From the NCBI GenBank assembly GCA_964057225.1, contig OZ059896.1, positions 4,774,001 through 4,838,000 of the forward strand: a stretch of DNA of 64,000 nucleotides, in the 5' to 3' direction. Position 1 is the first letter of the stretch. The number at the start of each line of letters is the position of its first letter. The DNA comes from Auanema rhodensis (taxonomy: Eukaryota; Nematoda; Chromadorea; Rhabditida; Rhabditidae). The notes under the pieces are model-generated. The model was not told the origin of the DNA. It searched no databases and saw only the letters and a program-made list of their open reading frames with translations. The position numbers and the translations under genes were made by a program. Below are positions 39,481-51,275 of the stretch, piece by piece.

Positions 39481-42400
39481 GGGTGAAAATCGAGGATATA
39501 AGTGTGAACTTATATCAGTTGATATCTCGGTGCATTTTTAAGCTAGCGCAAATCTGATAACACAGATCGACGCAGCTTAAAAATCCGCATCGAATGCACT
39601 AAACTTCATTGAGAAAAGCTTAATACAAAAATTAGTTATGATCGTTTGAAAAATGATGCATTAGTGTATGTTGAGTTTCCATGTACACTCAAAATTGCTT
39701 CCAAAAACATTTTGACAAAAATTTTTTCGAAAAATTTCAAGATAATTTAGCAGAAAGTAGATGTTTTTAGATTCCTTTTTTCAAGGCAAAAACGATGGAC
39801 AATGTTATTCAACGAAAAAATTAATTCTTCAGGGTGAAAATCGAGGATATAAGTGTGAACTTATATCAGTTGATATCTCGGTGCATTTTTAAGCTAGCGC
39901 AAATCTGATAACACAGATCGACGCAGCTTAAAAATCCGCATCGAATGCACTATACTACATTGAGAAAAGCTAAATACAAAAATTAGTTATGATCGTTTGA
40001 AAAATGATGCATTAGTGTATGTTGAGTTTCCATGTACACTCAAAATTGCTTCCAAAAACATTTTGACAAAAATTTTTTCGAAAAATTTGAGAATAATTTA
40101 GCAAAAAGTAGATGTTTTTAGATTCCTTTTTTCAAGGCAAAAACGATAGACAATGTTATTCAACGAAAAAATTAATTCTTCAGGGTGAAAATCGAGGATA
40201 TAGGTGTGAACTTATATCAGTTGATATCTCGGTGCATTTTCAAGCTAGCGCAAATCTGATAACACAGATCGACGCAGCTTAAAAATCCGCATCGAATGCA
40301 CTAAACTTCATTGAGAAAAGCTTAATACAAAAATTAGTTATGATCGTTTGAAAAATGATGCATTAGTGTATGTTGAGTTTCCATGTACACTCAAAATTGC
40401 TTCCAAAAACATTTTGACAAAAATTTTTTCGAAAAATTTCAAGATAATTTAGCAGAAAGTAGATGTTTTTAGATTCCTTTTTTCAAGGCAAAAACGATGG
40501 ACAATGTTATTCAACGAAAAAATTAATTCTTCAGGGTGAAAATCGAGGATATAAGTGTGAACTTATATCAGTTGATATCTCGGTGCATTTTTAAGCTAGC
40601 GCAAATCTGATAACACAGATCGACGCAGCTTAAAAATCCGCATCGAATGCACTATACTACATTGAGAAAAGCTAAATACAAAAATTAGTTATGATCGTTT
40701 GAAAAATGATGCATTAGTGTATGTTGAGTTTCCATGTACACTCAAAATTGCTTCCAAAAACATTTTGACAAAAATTTTTTCGAAAAATTTGAGAATAATT
40801 TAGCAAAAAGTAGATGTTTTTAGATTCCTTTTTTCAAGGCAAAAACGATAGACAATGTTATTCAACGAAAAAATTAATTCTTCAGGGTGAAAATCGAGGA
40901 TATAGGTGTGAACTTATATCAGTTGATATCTCGGTGCATTTTCAAGCTAGCGCAAATCTGATAGTACAGATCGACGCAGCTTAAAAATCCGCATCGAATG
41001 CACTATATTACATTGAGAAAAGCTAAATACAAAAATTAGTTATGATCGTTTGAAAAATGATGCATTAGTGTATGTTGAGTTTCCATGTACACTCAAAATT
41101 GCTTCCAAAAACATTTTGACAAAAATTTTTTCGAAAAATTTCAGAATAATTTAGCAAAAAGTAGATGTTTTTAGATTCCTTTTTTCAAGGCAAAAACGAT
41201 GGACAATGTTATTCAACGAAAAAATTATTTCTTCAGGGTGAAAATCGAGGATATAAGTGTAAACTTATATCAGTTGATATCTCGGTGCATTTTTAAGCTA
41301 GCGCAAATCTGATAACACAGATCGACGCAGCTTAAAAATCCGCATCGAATGCACTATACTACATTGAGAAACGCTTAATACAAAAATTAGTTATGATCGT
41401 TTGAAAAATGATGCATTAGTGTATGTTGAGTTTCCATGTACACTCAAAATTGCTTCCAAAAACATTTTGACAAAAATTTTTTCGAAAAATTTCAAAATAA
41501 TTTAGCAAAAAGTAGATGTTTTTAGATTCCTTTTTTCAAGGCAAAAACGATAGACAATGTTATTTAACGAAAAAATTAATTCTTCAGGGTGAAAATCGAG
41601 GATATAGGTGTGAACTTATATCAGTTGATATCTCGGTGCATTTTCAAGCTAGCGCAAATCTGATAGTACAGATCGACGCAGCTTAAAAATCCGCATCGAA
41701 TGCACTATACTACATTGAGAAACGCTTAATACAAAAATTAGTTATGATCGTTTGAAAAATGATGCATTAGTGTATGTTGAGTTTCCATGTACACTCAAAA
41801 TTGCTTCCAAAAACATTTTGACAAAAATTTTTTCGAAAAATTTCAAAATAATTTAGCAAAAAGTAGATGTTTTTAGATTCCTTTTTTCAAGGCAAAAACG
41901 ATAGACAATGTTATTTAACGAAAAAATTAATTCTTCAGGGTGAAAATCGAGGATATAGGTGTGAACTTATATCAGTTGATATCTCGGTGCATTTTCAAGC
42001 TAGCGCAAATCTGATAGTACAGATCGACGCAGCTTAAAAATCCGCATCGAATGCACTATACTACATTGAGAAACGCTAAATACAAAAATTAGTTATGATC
42101 GTTTGAAAAATGATGCATTAGTGTATGTTGAGTTTCCATGTACACTCAAAATTGCTTCCAAAAACATTTTGACAAAAATTTTTTCGAAAAATTTCAAAAT
42201 AATTTAGCAAAAAGTAGATGTTTTTAGATTCCTTTTTTCAAGGCAAAAACGATGGACAATGTTATTCAACGAAAAAATTATTTCTTCAGGGTGAAAATCG
42301 AGGATATAAGTGTGAACTTATATCAGTTGATATCTCGGTGCATTTTTAAGCTAGCGCAAATCTGATAACACAGATCGACGCAGCTTAAAAATCCGCATCG

Positions 42401-43131
42401 AATGCACTATATTACATTGAGAAAAGCTAAATACAAATATTAGTTATGATCGTTTGAAAAATGATGCATTAGTGTATGTTGAGTTTCCATGTACACTCAA
42501 AATTGCTTCCAAAAACATTTTGACAAAAATTTTTTCGAAAAATTTCAAAATAATTTAGCAAAAAGTAGATGTTTTTAGATTCCTTTTTTCAAGGCAAAAA
42601 CGATGGACAATGTTATTCAACGAAAAAATTAATTCTTCAGGGTGAAAATCGAGGATATAAGTGTGAACTTATATCAGTTGATATCTCGGTGCATTTTTAA
42701 GCTAGCGCAAATCTGATAACACAGATGGACGCAGCTTAAAAATCCGCATCGAATGCACTATATAACATTGAGAAAAGCTAAATACAAAAATTAGTTATGA
42801 TCGTTTGAAAAATGATGCATTAGTGTATGTTGAGTTTCCATGTACACTCAAAATTGCTTCCAAAAACATTTTGACAAAAATTTTTTCGAAAAATTTCAAA
42901 ATAATTTAGCAAAAAGTAGATGTTTTTAGATTCCTTTTTTCAAGGCAAAAACGATAGACAATGTTATTTAACGAAAAAATTAATTCTTCAGGGTGAAAAT
43001 CGAGGATATAGGTGTGAACTTATATCAGTTGATATCTCGGTGCATTTTCAAGCTAGCGCAAATCTGATAGTACAGATCGACGCAGCTTAAAAATCCGCAT
43101 CGAATGCACTATACTACATTGAGAAACGCTA

Positions 43132-45622
43132 AATACAAAAATTAGTTATGATCGTTTGAAAAATGATGCATTAGTGTATGTTGAGTTTCCATGTACACTC
43201 AAAATTGCTTCCAAAAACATTTTGACAAAAATTTTTTCAAAAAATTTCAAAATAATTTAGCGAAAAGTAGATGTTTTTAGATTCCTTTTTTCAAGGCAAA
43301 AACGATGGACAATGTTATTCAACGAAAAAATTAATTCTTCAGGGTGAAAATCGAGGATATAGGTGTGAACTTATATCAGTTGATATCTCGGTGCATTTTT
43401 AAGCTAGCGCAAATCTGATAGTACAGATCGACGCAGCTTAAAAATCCGCATCGAATGCACTATACTACATTGAGAAACGCTTAATACAAAAATAAGTTAT
43501 GATCGTTTGAAAAATGATGCATTAGTGTATGTTGAGTTTCCATGTACACTCAAAATTGCTTCCAAAAACATTTTGACAAAAATTTTTTCGAAAAATTTCA
43601 AAATAATTTAGCAAAAAGTAGATGTTTTTAGATTCCTTTTTTCAAGGCAAAAACGATGGACAATGTTATTCAACGAAAAAATTAATTCTTCAGGGTGAAA
43701 ATCGAGGATATAGGTGTGAACTTATATCAGTTGATATCTCGGTGCATTTTCAAGCCAGCGCAAATCTGATAGTACACATCGACGCAGCTTAAAAATCCGC
43801 ATCGAATGCACTATACTACATTGAGAAACGCTTAATACAAAAATAAGTTATGATCGTTTGAAAAATGATGCATTAGTGTATGTTGAGTTTCCATGTACAC
43901 TCAAAATTGCTTCCAAAAACATTTTGACAAAAATTTTTTCGAAAAATTTCAAAATAATTTAGCAAAAAGTAGATGTTTTTAGATTCCTTTTTTCAAGGCA
44001 AAAACGATGGACAATGTTATTCAACGAAAAAATTAATTCTTCAGGGTGAAAATCGAGGATATAGGTGTGAACTTATATCAGTTGATATCTCGGTGCATTT
44101 TCAAGCCAGCGCAAATCTGATAGTACACATCGACGCAGCTTAAAAATCCGCATCGAATGCACTATACTACATTGAGAAACGCTTAATACAAAAATTAGTT
44201 ATGATCGTTTGAAAAATGATGCATTAGTGTATGTTGAGTTTCCATGTACACTCCAAATTGCTTCCAAAAACATTTTGACAAAAATTTTTTCAAAAAATTT
44301 CAAAATAATTTAGCGAAAAGTAGATGTTTTTAGATTCCTTTTTTCAAGGCAAAAACGATGGACAATGTTATTCAACGAAAAAATTAATTCTTCAGGGTGA
44401 AAATCGAGGATATAGGTGTGAACTTATATCAGTTGATATCTCGGTGCATTTTTAAGCTAGCGCAAATCTGATAGTACAGATCGACGCAGCGTAATAATCC
44501 GCATCGAATGCACTATACTACATTGAGAAACGCTTAATACAAAAATTAGTTATGATCTTTTGAAAAATGATGCATTAGTGTATGTTGAGTTTCCATGTAC
44601 ACTCAAAATTGCTTCCAAAAACATTTTGACAAAAATTTTTTCGAAAAATTTCAAAATAATTTAGCAAAAAGTAGATGTTTTTAGATTCCTTTTTTCAAGG
44701 CAAAAACGATGGACAATGTTATTCAACGAAAAAATTAATTCTTCAGGGTGAAAATCGAGGATATAGGTGTGAACTTATATCAGTTGATATCTCGGTGCAT
44801 TTTCAAGCCAGCGCAAATCTGATAGTACACATCGACGCAGCTTAAAAATCCGCATCGAATGCACTATACTACATTGAGAAACGCTTAATACAAAAATAAG
44901 TTATGATCGTTTGAAAAATGATGCATTAGTGTATGTTGAGTTTCCATGTACACTCCAAATTGCTTCCAAAAACATTTTGACAAAAATTTTTTCAAAAAAT
45001 TTCAAAATAATTTAGCGAAAAGTAGATGTTTTTAGATTCCTTTTTTCAAGGCAAAAACGATGGACAATGTTATTCAACGAAAAAATTAATTCTTCAGGGT
45101 GAAAATCGAGGATATAGGTGTGAACTTATATCAGTTGATATCTCGGTGCATTTTTAAGCTAGCGCAAATCTGATAGTACAGATCGACGCAGCTTAATAAT
45201 CCGCATCGAATGCACTATACTACATTGAGAAACGCTTAATACAAAAATTAGTTATGATCTTTTGAAAAATGATGCATTAGTGTATGTTGAGTTTCCATGT
45301 ACACTCAAAATTGCTTCCAAAAACATTTTGACAAAAATTTTTTCGAAAAATTTCAAAATAATTTAGCAAAAAGTAGATGTTTTTAGATTCCTTTTTTCGA
45401 GGCAAAAACGATGGACAATGTTATTCAACGAAAAAATTAATTCTTCAGGGTGAAAATCGAGGATATAAGTGTGAACTTATATCAGTTGATATCTCGGTGC
45501 ATTTTCGAGCTAGCGCAAATCTGATAGTACAGATCGACGCAGCTTAAAAATCCGCATCGAATGCACTATACTACATTGAGAAACGCTTAATACAAAAATA
45601 AGTTATGATCGTTTGAAAAATG
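43132..45622 (+). repeat. Left arm of inverted duplication, 351-bp satellite
   Basis: Read outward from the centre, seven monomers (landmarks 45,613 down to 43,507) match the inverted monomers at 45,754-48,595 at private sites. Monomer 1 has aataagttatg, cattttcgagc and ttttttcgaggc. Monomer 2 has gatcttttg, taataatcc, gcgaaaag and ctccaaattgc. Later monomers have cacatcg with caagccag. Relative to the right arm this arm lacks one monomer between its second and third, and has a substitution at 44,491 (cagcgtaat instead of cagcttaat). The outer limit is set by the first further mismatch, at 43,131. Confidence 0.9.
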
Positions 45623-45753
45623 CCTTGAAAAAAGGAATCTAAAAACATCTACTTTTTGCTAAATTATTTTGAAATTTTTCGAAAAAATTTTTGTCAAAAT
45701 GTTTTTGGAAGCAATTTTGAGTGTACATGGAAACTCAACATACACTAATGCAT
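45623..45753 (-). repeat. Centre (spacer) of the 351-bp palindrome
   Basis: A 131-bp stretch in reverse orientation between the mirrored arms. The forward array stops at 45,622 after gaaaaatg, and the reverse array starts at 45,623 with ccttgaaaaaagg, in a different part of the monomer. The two bases tg at 45,621-45,622 fit both sequences, a 2-bp microhomology. The centre is an ordinary monomer segment, continuous with the right arm. Confidence 0.9.
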
Positions 45754-48595
45754 CATTTTTCAAACGATCATAACTTATTTTTGTATTAAGCGTTTCTCAA
45801 TGTAGTATAGTGCATTCGATGCGGATTTTTAAGCTGCGTCGATCTGTACTATCAGATTTGCGCTAGCTCGAAAATGCACCGAGATATCAACTGATATAAG
45901 TTCACACTTATATCCTCGATTTTCACCCTGAAGAATTAATTTTTTCGTTGAATAACATTGTCCATCGTTTTTGCCTCGAAAAAAGGAATCTAAAAACATC
46001 TACTTTTTGCTAAATTATTTTGAAATTTTTCGAAAAAATTTTTGTCAAAATGTTTTTGGAAGCAATTTTGAGTGTACATGGAAACTCAACATACACTAAT
46101 GCATCATTTTTCAAAAGATCATAACTAATTTTTGTATTAAGCGTTTCTCAATGTAGTATAGTGCATTCGATGCGGATTATTAAGCTGCGTCGATCTGTAC
46201 TATCAGATTTGCGCTAGCTTAAAAATGCACCGAGATATCAACTGATATAAGTTCACACCTATATCCTCGATTTTCACCCTGAAGAATTAATTTTTTCGTT
46301 GAATAACATTGTCCATCGTTTTTGCCTTGAAAAAAGGAATCTAAAAACATCTACTTTTCGCTAAATTATTTTGAAATTTTTTGAAAAAATTTTTGTCAAA
46401 ATGTTTTTGGAAGCAATTTGGAGTGTACATGGAAACTCAACATACACTAATGCATCATTTTTCAAACGATCATAACTAATTTTTGTATTAAGCGTTTCTC
46501 AATGTAGTATAGTGCATTCGATGCGGATTTTTAAGCTGCGTCGATGTGTACTATCAGATTTGCGCTGGCTTGAAAATGCACCGAGATATCAACTGATATA
46601 AGTTCACACCTATATCCTCGATTTTCACCCTGAAGAATTAATTTTTTCGTTGAATAACATTGTCCATCGTTTTTGCCTTGAAAAAAGGAATCTAAAAACA
46701 TCTACTTTTTGCTAAATTATTTTGAAATTTTTCGAAAAAATTTTTGTCAAAATGTTTTTGGAAGCAATTTTGAGTGTACATGGAAACTCAACATACACTA
46801 ATGCATCATTTTTCAAACGATCATAACTTATTTTTGTATTAAGCGTTTCTCAATGTAGTATAGTGCATTCGATGCGGATTTTTAAGCTGCGTCGATGTGT
46901 ACTATCAGATTTGCGCTGGCTTGAAAATGCACCGAGATATCAACTGATATAAGTTCACACCTATATCCTCGATTTTCACCCTGAAGAATTAATTTTTTCG
47001 TTGAATAACATTGTCCATCGTTTTTGCCTTGAAAAAAGGAATCTAAAAACATCTACTTTTTGCTAAATTATTTTGAAATTTTTCGAAAAAATTTTTGTCA
47101 AAATGTTTTTGGAAGCAATTTTGAGTGTACATGGAAACTCAACATACACTAATGCATCATTTTTCAAAAGATCATAACTAATTTTTGTATTAAGCGTTTC
47201 TCAATGTAGTATAGTGCATTCGATGCGGATTATTAAGCTGCGTCGATCTGTACTATCAGATTTGCGCTAGCTTAAAAATGCACCGAGATATCAACTGATA
47301 TAAGTTCACACCTATATCCTCGATTTTCACCCTGAAGAATTAATTTTTTCGTTGAATAACATTGTCCATCGTTTTTGCCTTGAAAAAAGGAATCTAAAAA
47401 CATCTACTTTTCGCTAAATTATTTTGAAATTTTTTGAAAAAATTTTTGTCAAAATGTTTTTGGAAGCAATTTGGAGTGTACATGGAAACTCAACATACAC
47501 TAATGCATCATTTTTCAAACGATCATAACTAATTTTTGTATTAAGCGTTTCTCAATGTAGTATAGTGCATTCGATGCGGATTTTTAAGCTGCGTCGATGT
47601 GTACTATCAGATTTGCGCTGGCTTGAAAATGCACCGAGATATCAACTGATATAAGTTCACACCTATATCCTCGATTTTCACCCTGAAGAATTAATTTTTT
47701 CGTTGAATAACATTGTCCATCGTTTTTGCCTTGAAAAAAGGAATCTAAAAACATCTACTTTTTGCTAAATTATTTTGAAATTTTTCGAAAAAATTTTTGT
47801 CAAAATGTTTTTGGAAGCAATTTTGAGTGTACATGGAAACTCAACATACACTAATGCATCATTTTTCAAACGATCATAACTTATTTTTGTATTAAGCGTT
47901 TCTCAATGTAGTATAGTGCATTCGATGCGGATTTTTAAGCTGCGTCGATGTGTACTATCAGATTTGCGCTGGCTTGAAAATGCACCGAGATATCAACTGA
48001 TATAAGTTCACACCTATATCCTCGATTTTCACCCTGAAGAATTAATTTTTTCGTTGAATAACATTGTCCATCGTTTTTGCCTTGAAAAAAGGAATCTAAA
48101 AACATCTACTTTTTGCTAAATTATTTTGAAATTTTTCGAAAAAATTTTTGTCAAAATGTTTTTGGAAGCAATTTTGAGTGTACATGGAAACTCAACATAC
48201 ACTAATGCATCATTTTTCAAACGATCATAACTTATTTTTGTATTAAGCGTTTCTCAATGTAGTATAGTGCATTCGATGCGGATTTTTAAGCTGCGTCGAT
48301 CTGTACTATCAGATTTGCGCTAGCTTAAAAATGCACCGAGATATCAACTGATATAAGTTCACACCTATATCCTCGATTTTCACCCTGAAGAATTAATTTT
48401 TTCGTTGAATAACATTGTCCATCGTTTTTGCCTTGAAAAAAGGAATCTAAAAACATCTACTTTTCGCTAAATTATTTTGAAATTTTTTGAAAAAATTTTT
48501 GTCAAAATGTTTTTGGAAGCAATTTTGAGTGTACATGGAAACTCAACATACACTAATGCATCATTTTTCAAACGATCATAACTAATTTTTGTATT
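45754..48595 (-). repeat. Right arm of inverted duplication, 351-bp satellite
   Basis: Eight inverted monomers (complement of the landmark at 45,761, 46,112 and so on to 48,218). In order they mirror left-arm monomers 1, 2, an extra one, 3, 4, 5, 6 and 7. The order contains a perfect triplet repeat: the types found at 46,112-47,164 recur at 47,165-48,217. The extra monomer is therefore either the product of a triplet duplication here or the remnant of a loss on the left. Confidence 0.9.
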
Positions 48596-49740
48596 AAGCG
48601 TTTCTCAATGTAGTATAGTGCATTCGATGCGGATTTTTAAGCTGCGTCGATCTGTACTATCAGATTTGCGCTAGCTTGAAAATGCACCGAGATATCAACT
48701 GATATAAGTTCACACTTATATCCTCGATTTTCACCCTGAAGAATTAATTTTTTCGTTGAATAACATTGTCCATCGTTTTTGCCTTGAAAAAAGGAATCTA
48801 AAAACATCTACTTTTTGCTAAATTATTTTGAAATTTTTCGAAAAAATTTTTGTCAAAATGTTTTTGGAAGCAATTTTGAGTGTACATGGAAACTCAACAT
48901 ACACTAATGCATCATTTTTCAAACGATCATAACTTATTTTTGTATTAAGCGTTTCTCAATGTAGTATAGTGCATTCGATGCGGATTTTTAAGCTGCGTCG
49001 ATCTGTACTATCAGATTTGCGCTAGCTCGAAAATGCACCGAGATATCAACTGATATAAGTTCACACTTATATCCTCGATTTTCACCCTGAAGAATTAATT
49101 TTTTCGTTGAATAACATTGTCCATCGTTTTTGCCTTGAAAAAAGGAATCTAAAAACATCTACTTTTCGCTAAATTATTTTGAAATTTTTTGAAAAAATTT
49201 TTGTCAAAATGTTTTTGGAAGCAATTTTGAGTGTACATGGAAACTCAACATACACTAATGCATCATTTTTCAAACGATCATAACTAATTTTTGTATTAAG
49301 CGTTTCTCAATGTAGTATAGTGCATTCGATGCGGATTTTTAAGCTGCGTCGATCTGTACTATCAGATTTGCGCTAGCTTGAAAATGCACCGAGATATCAA
49401 CTGATATAAGTTCACACTTATATCCTCGATTTTCACCCTGAAGAATTAATTTTTTCGTTGAATAACATTGTCCATCGTTTTTGCCTTGAAAAAAGGAATC
49501 TAAAAACATCTACTTTTCGCTAAATTATTTTGAAATTTTTTGAAAAAATTTTTGTCAAAATGTTTTTGGAAGCAATTTTGAGTGTACATGGAAACTCAAC
49601 ATACACTAATGCATCATTTTTCAAACGATCATAACTAATTTTTGTATTAAGCGTTTCTCAATGTAGTATAGTGCATTCGATGCGGATTTTTAAGCTGCGT
49701 CGATCTGTACTATCAGATTTGCGCTAGCTTGAAAATGCAC

Positions 49741-49750
49741 CGAGAAAACC
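49741..49750. other. Junction between the two satellites
   Basis: The inverted 351-bp monomer would continue cgagatatc; the inverted 176-bp monomer would be entered through tgaaaaccgc. The observed cgagaaaacc keeps ga (49,744-49,745) common to both, a 2-bp microhomology. There is no filler sequence, transposon end or target-site duplication. Both satellites are in reverse orientation on each side of this point. Confidence 0.92.
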
Positions 49751-51071
49751 GCATCTCTTTATCTTTCACGTGAAGCGAGTTACATACCAAGTGCACATCA
49801 CGTGTACATTTAATTAGCATAAATTAAAGTTCACGTAAATTTCAAAGTCATGGTTACCATGCACCAATATCAATAAAATTTTGTTTTTAGACTAATATGG
49901 ACATGGGGAATCTAATTTTGAAAACCGCATCTCTTTATTCTTCACGTGAAGCGAGTTACATACCAAGTGCACATCACGTGTACATTTAATTAGCATAAAT
50001 TAAAGTTCACGTAAATTTCAAAGTCATGGTTACCATGCACCAATATCAATGAAATTTTGTTTTTAGACTAATATGGACATGGGGAATCTAATTTTGAAAA
50101 CCGCATCTCTTTATCTTTCACGTGAAGCGAGTTACATACCAAGTGCACATCACGTGTACATTTAACTAGCATAAATTAAAGTTCACGTAAACTTCAAACT
50201 CATGGTTACCATACACCAATATCAATAAAAATTTGTTTTTAGAGTAATATGGACATGGAGAATCTATTTTTAAAAACCGCATCTCTTTATCTTTCACGTG
50301 AATCGAGTTACATACCAAGTGCACATCACGTGTACATTTAATTAGCATAAATTAAAGTTCACGTAAATTTCAAACTCATGGTTACCATGCACCAATATCA
50401 ATAAAAATTTGTTTTTAGACTAATATGGACATGGAGAATCTAATTTTGAAAACCGCATCTCTTTATCTTTCACGTGAAGCGAGTTACATACCAAGTGCAC
50501 ATCACGTGTACATTTAATTAGCATAAATTAAAGTTCACGTAAATTTCAAACTCATGGTTACCATGCACCAATATCAATACAATTTTGTTTTTAGACTAAT
50601 ATGGACATGGGGAATCTAATTTTGAAAACCGCATCTCTTTATCTTTCACGTGCGAGTTACATACCAAGTGCACATCACGTGTACATTTAATTAGCATAAA
50701 TTAAAGTTCACTTAAATTTCAAAGTCATGGTTACCATGCACCAATATCAATAAAAATTTGTTTTTAGACTAATATGGACATGGGGAATCTAATTTTCAAA
50801 ACCGCATCTCTTTATCTTTCACGTGAAGCGAGTTACATACCAAGTGCACATCACGTGTACATTTAATTAGCATAAATTAAAGTTCACTTAAATTTGAAAG
50901 TCATGGTTACCATGCAGCAATATCAATAAAATTTTGTTTTTAGACTAATATGGACATGGGGAATCTAATTTTGAAAACCGCATCTCTTTATCTTTCACGT
51001 GAAGCGAGTTACATACCAAGTGCACATCCCGTGTACATTTAATTAGCATAAATTAAAGTTCACGTAAATTT
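49744..51071 (-). repeat. Left arm of 176-bp palindrome
   Basis: This 1,328-bp arm is the reverse complement of 51,106-52,433 with no length difference. It shares every private marker in mirrored order: the cccgtg variant, cagcaatatc, the 3-bp deletion, agagtaatatgg, aatgaaattttg, and ttattcttcacg at 49,936-49,947. The last is absent from the other copies of this stretch. The one mismatch I see is at 50,166 (ttaactagc), opposite 52,011. The arm ends exactly at the satellite junction. Confidence 0.93.
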
Positions 51072-51105
51072 CAAACTCATGGTTACCATGCACCAATATC
51101 AATAA
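49745..51105 (-). repeat. 176-bp satellite, inverted block
   Basis: About 7.7 monomers of 176 bp in reverse orientation, with aaaaccgcatctc at 49,745, 49,921, 50,097 and so on. One monomer (near 50,648) is 173 bp because cacgtgaagcgag reads cacgtgcgag. The block ends where the sequence turns into the forward array at aaattt (51,106-51,111), which fits both orientations. Confidence 0.97.
51072..51105. other. Centre (34-bp spacer) of 176-bp palindrome
   Basis: Only 34 bp separate the two arms. The spacer is part of an ordinary reverse-orientation monomer, containing catggttaccatgcacc. At its right edge the six bases aaattt (51,106-51,111) belong equally to the reverse monomer (caataaaaatttg) and the forward monomer (tgaaatttacg), a 6-bp microhomology at the turn-around. 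Confidence 0.9.
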
Positions 51106-51174
51106 AAATTTACGTGAACTTTAATTTATGCTAATTAAATGTACACGGGATGTGCACTTGGTATGTAACTCGCT

Positions 51175-51182
51175 TCACGTGA
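51175..51182 (+). other. tcacgtga palindrome in the 176-bp monomer
   Basis: An 8-bp perfect palindrome containing the E-box core cacgtg, present in most monomers. A second cacgtg lies in gtacacgtgatgtgcac about 40 bp upstream but is lost in monomers with acgggatg (here at about 51,146). The 3-bp deletion monomers (ctcgcacgtg) keep the first core. Binding by a basic helix-loop-helix protein is possible but unproven. Confidence 0.45.
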
Positions 51183-51262
51183 AAGATAAAGAGATGCGGT
51201 TTTCAAAATTAGATTCCCCATGTCCATATTAGTCTAAAAACAAAATTTTATTGATATTGCTG

Positions 51263-51275
51263 CATGGTAACCATG
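51263..51275 (+). other. catggtaaccatg palindrome in the 176-bp monomer
   Basis: A 13-bp odd-length palindrome (catggt, central a, accatg) that I find intact in the forward monomers and mirrored in the inverted ones. The bases beside it vary (gtgcatgg, gtgtatgg, gttcatgg, gctgcatgg, and gtgactttg against gtgagtttg), but the core mostly does not. A few monomers change only its edge. Confidence 0.5.

Larger units (their letters stand above)
1..45622 (+). repeat. 351-bp satellite array, forward block
   Basis: About 130 head-to-tail monomers of 351 bp with no intervening sequence. The landmark ttgaaaaatgatgc recurs at 335, 686, 1037 and so on, reaching 45,613. That is exactly 129 periods from 335 minus 1 bp, so only one net indel occurs in 45 kb. 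Other constant landmarks are gagtttccatgtacactc, atatcagttgatatctcgg and gcatcgaatgcact. Differences between monomers are substitutions at recurrent diagnostic sites, so monomers fall into a few subtypes. The array continues beyond the left edge of the window. I do not recognise the family by name. Confidence 0.98.
23111..45622 (+). repeat. 351-bp satellite, subfamily B domain
   Basis: About 64 monomers marked by caaggcaaaaacgat, ttttttcgaaaaattt, aatttagc and usually cttcagggtg. Frequent sub-variants are ataggtgtg with gatagtacag, gatagacaatg in place of gatggacaatg, gagaataatttagc, caagataatttagcag, and the flank actaaacttcattg. The same period and landmarks as domain A show that both are one satellite. 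The sharp A/B boundary suggests the two were amplified separately. Confidence 0.9.
45623..49744 (-). repeat. 351-bp satellite, inverted block
   Basis: About 11.7 monomers in reverse orientation, with no indel: the complement of the landmark runs from 45,761 to 49,622 in exactly 11 steps of 351 bp. The part from 48,596 to 49,744 lies beyond the mirrored arm. Its marker combination (ataagtg with tcaagct and, in the monomers from about 48,934 outward, gcgaaaag) has no counterpart just left of 43,132. The block stops abruptly in gcaccgaga at the satellite junction. Confidence 0.97.
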
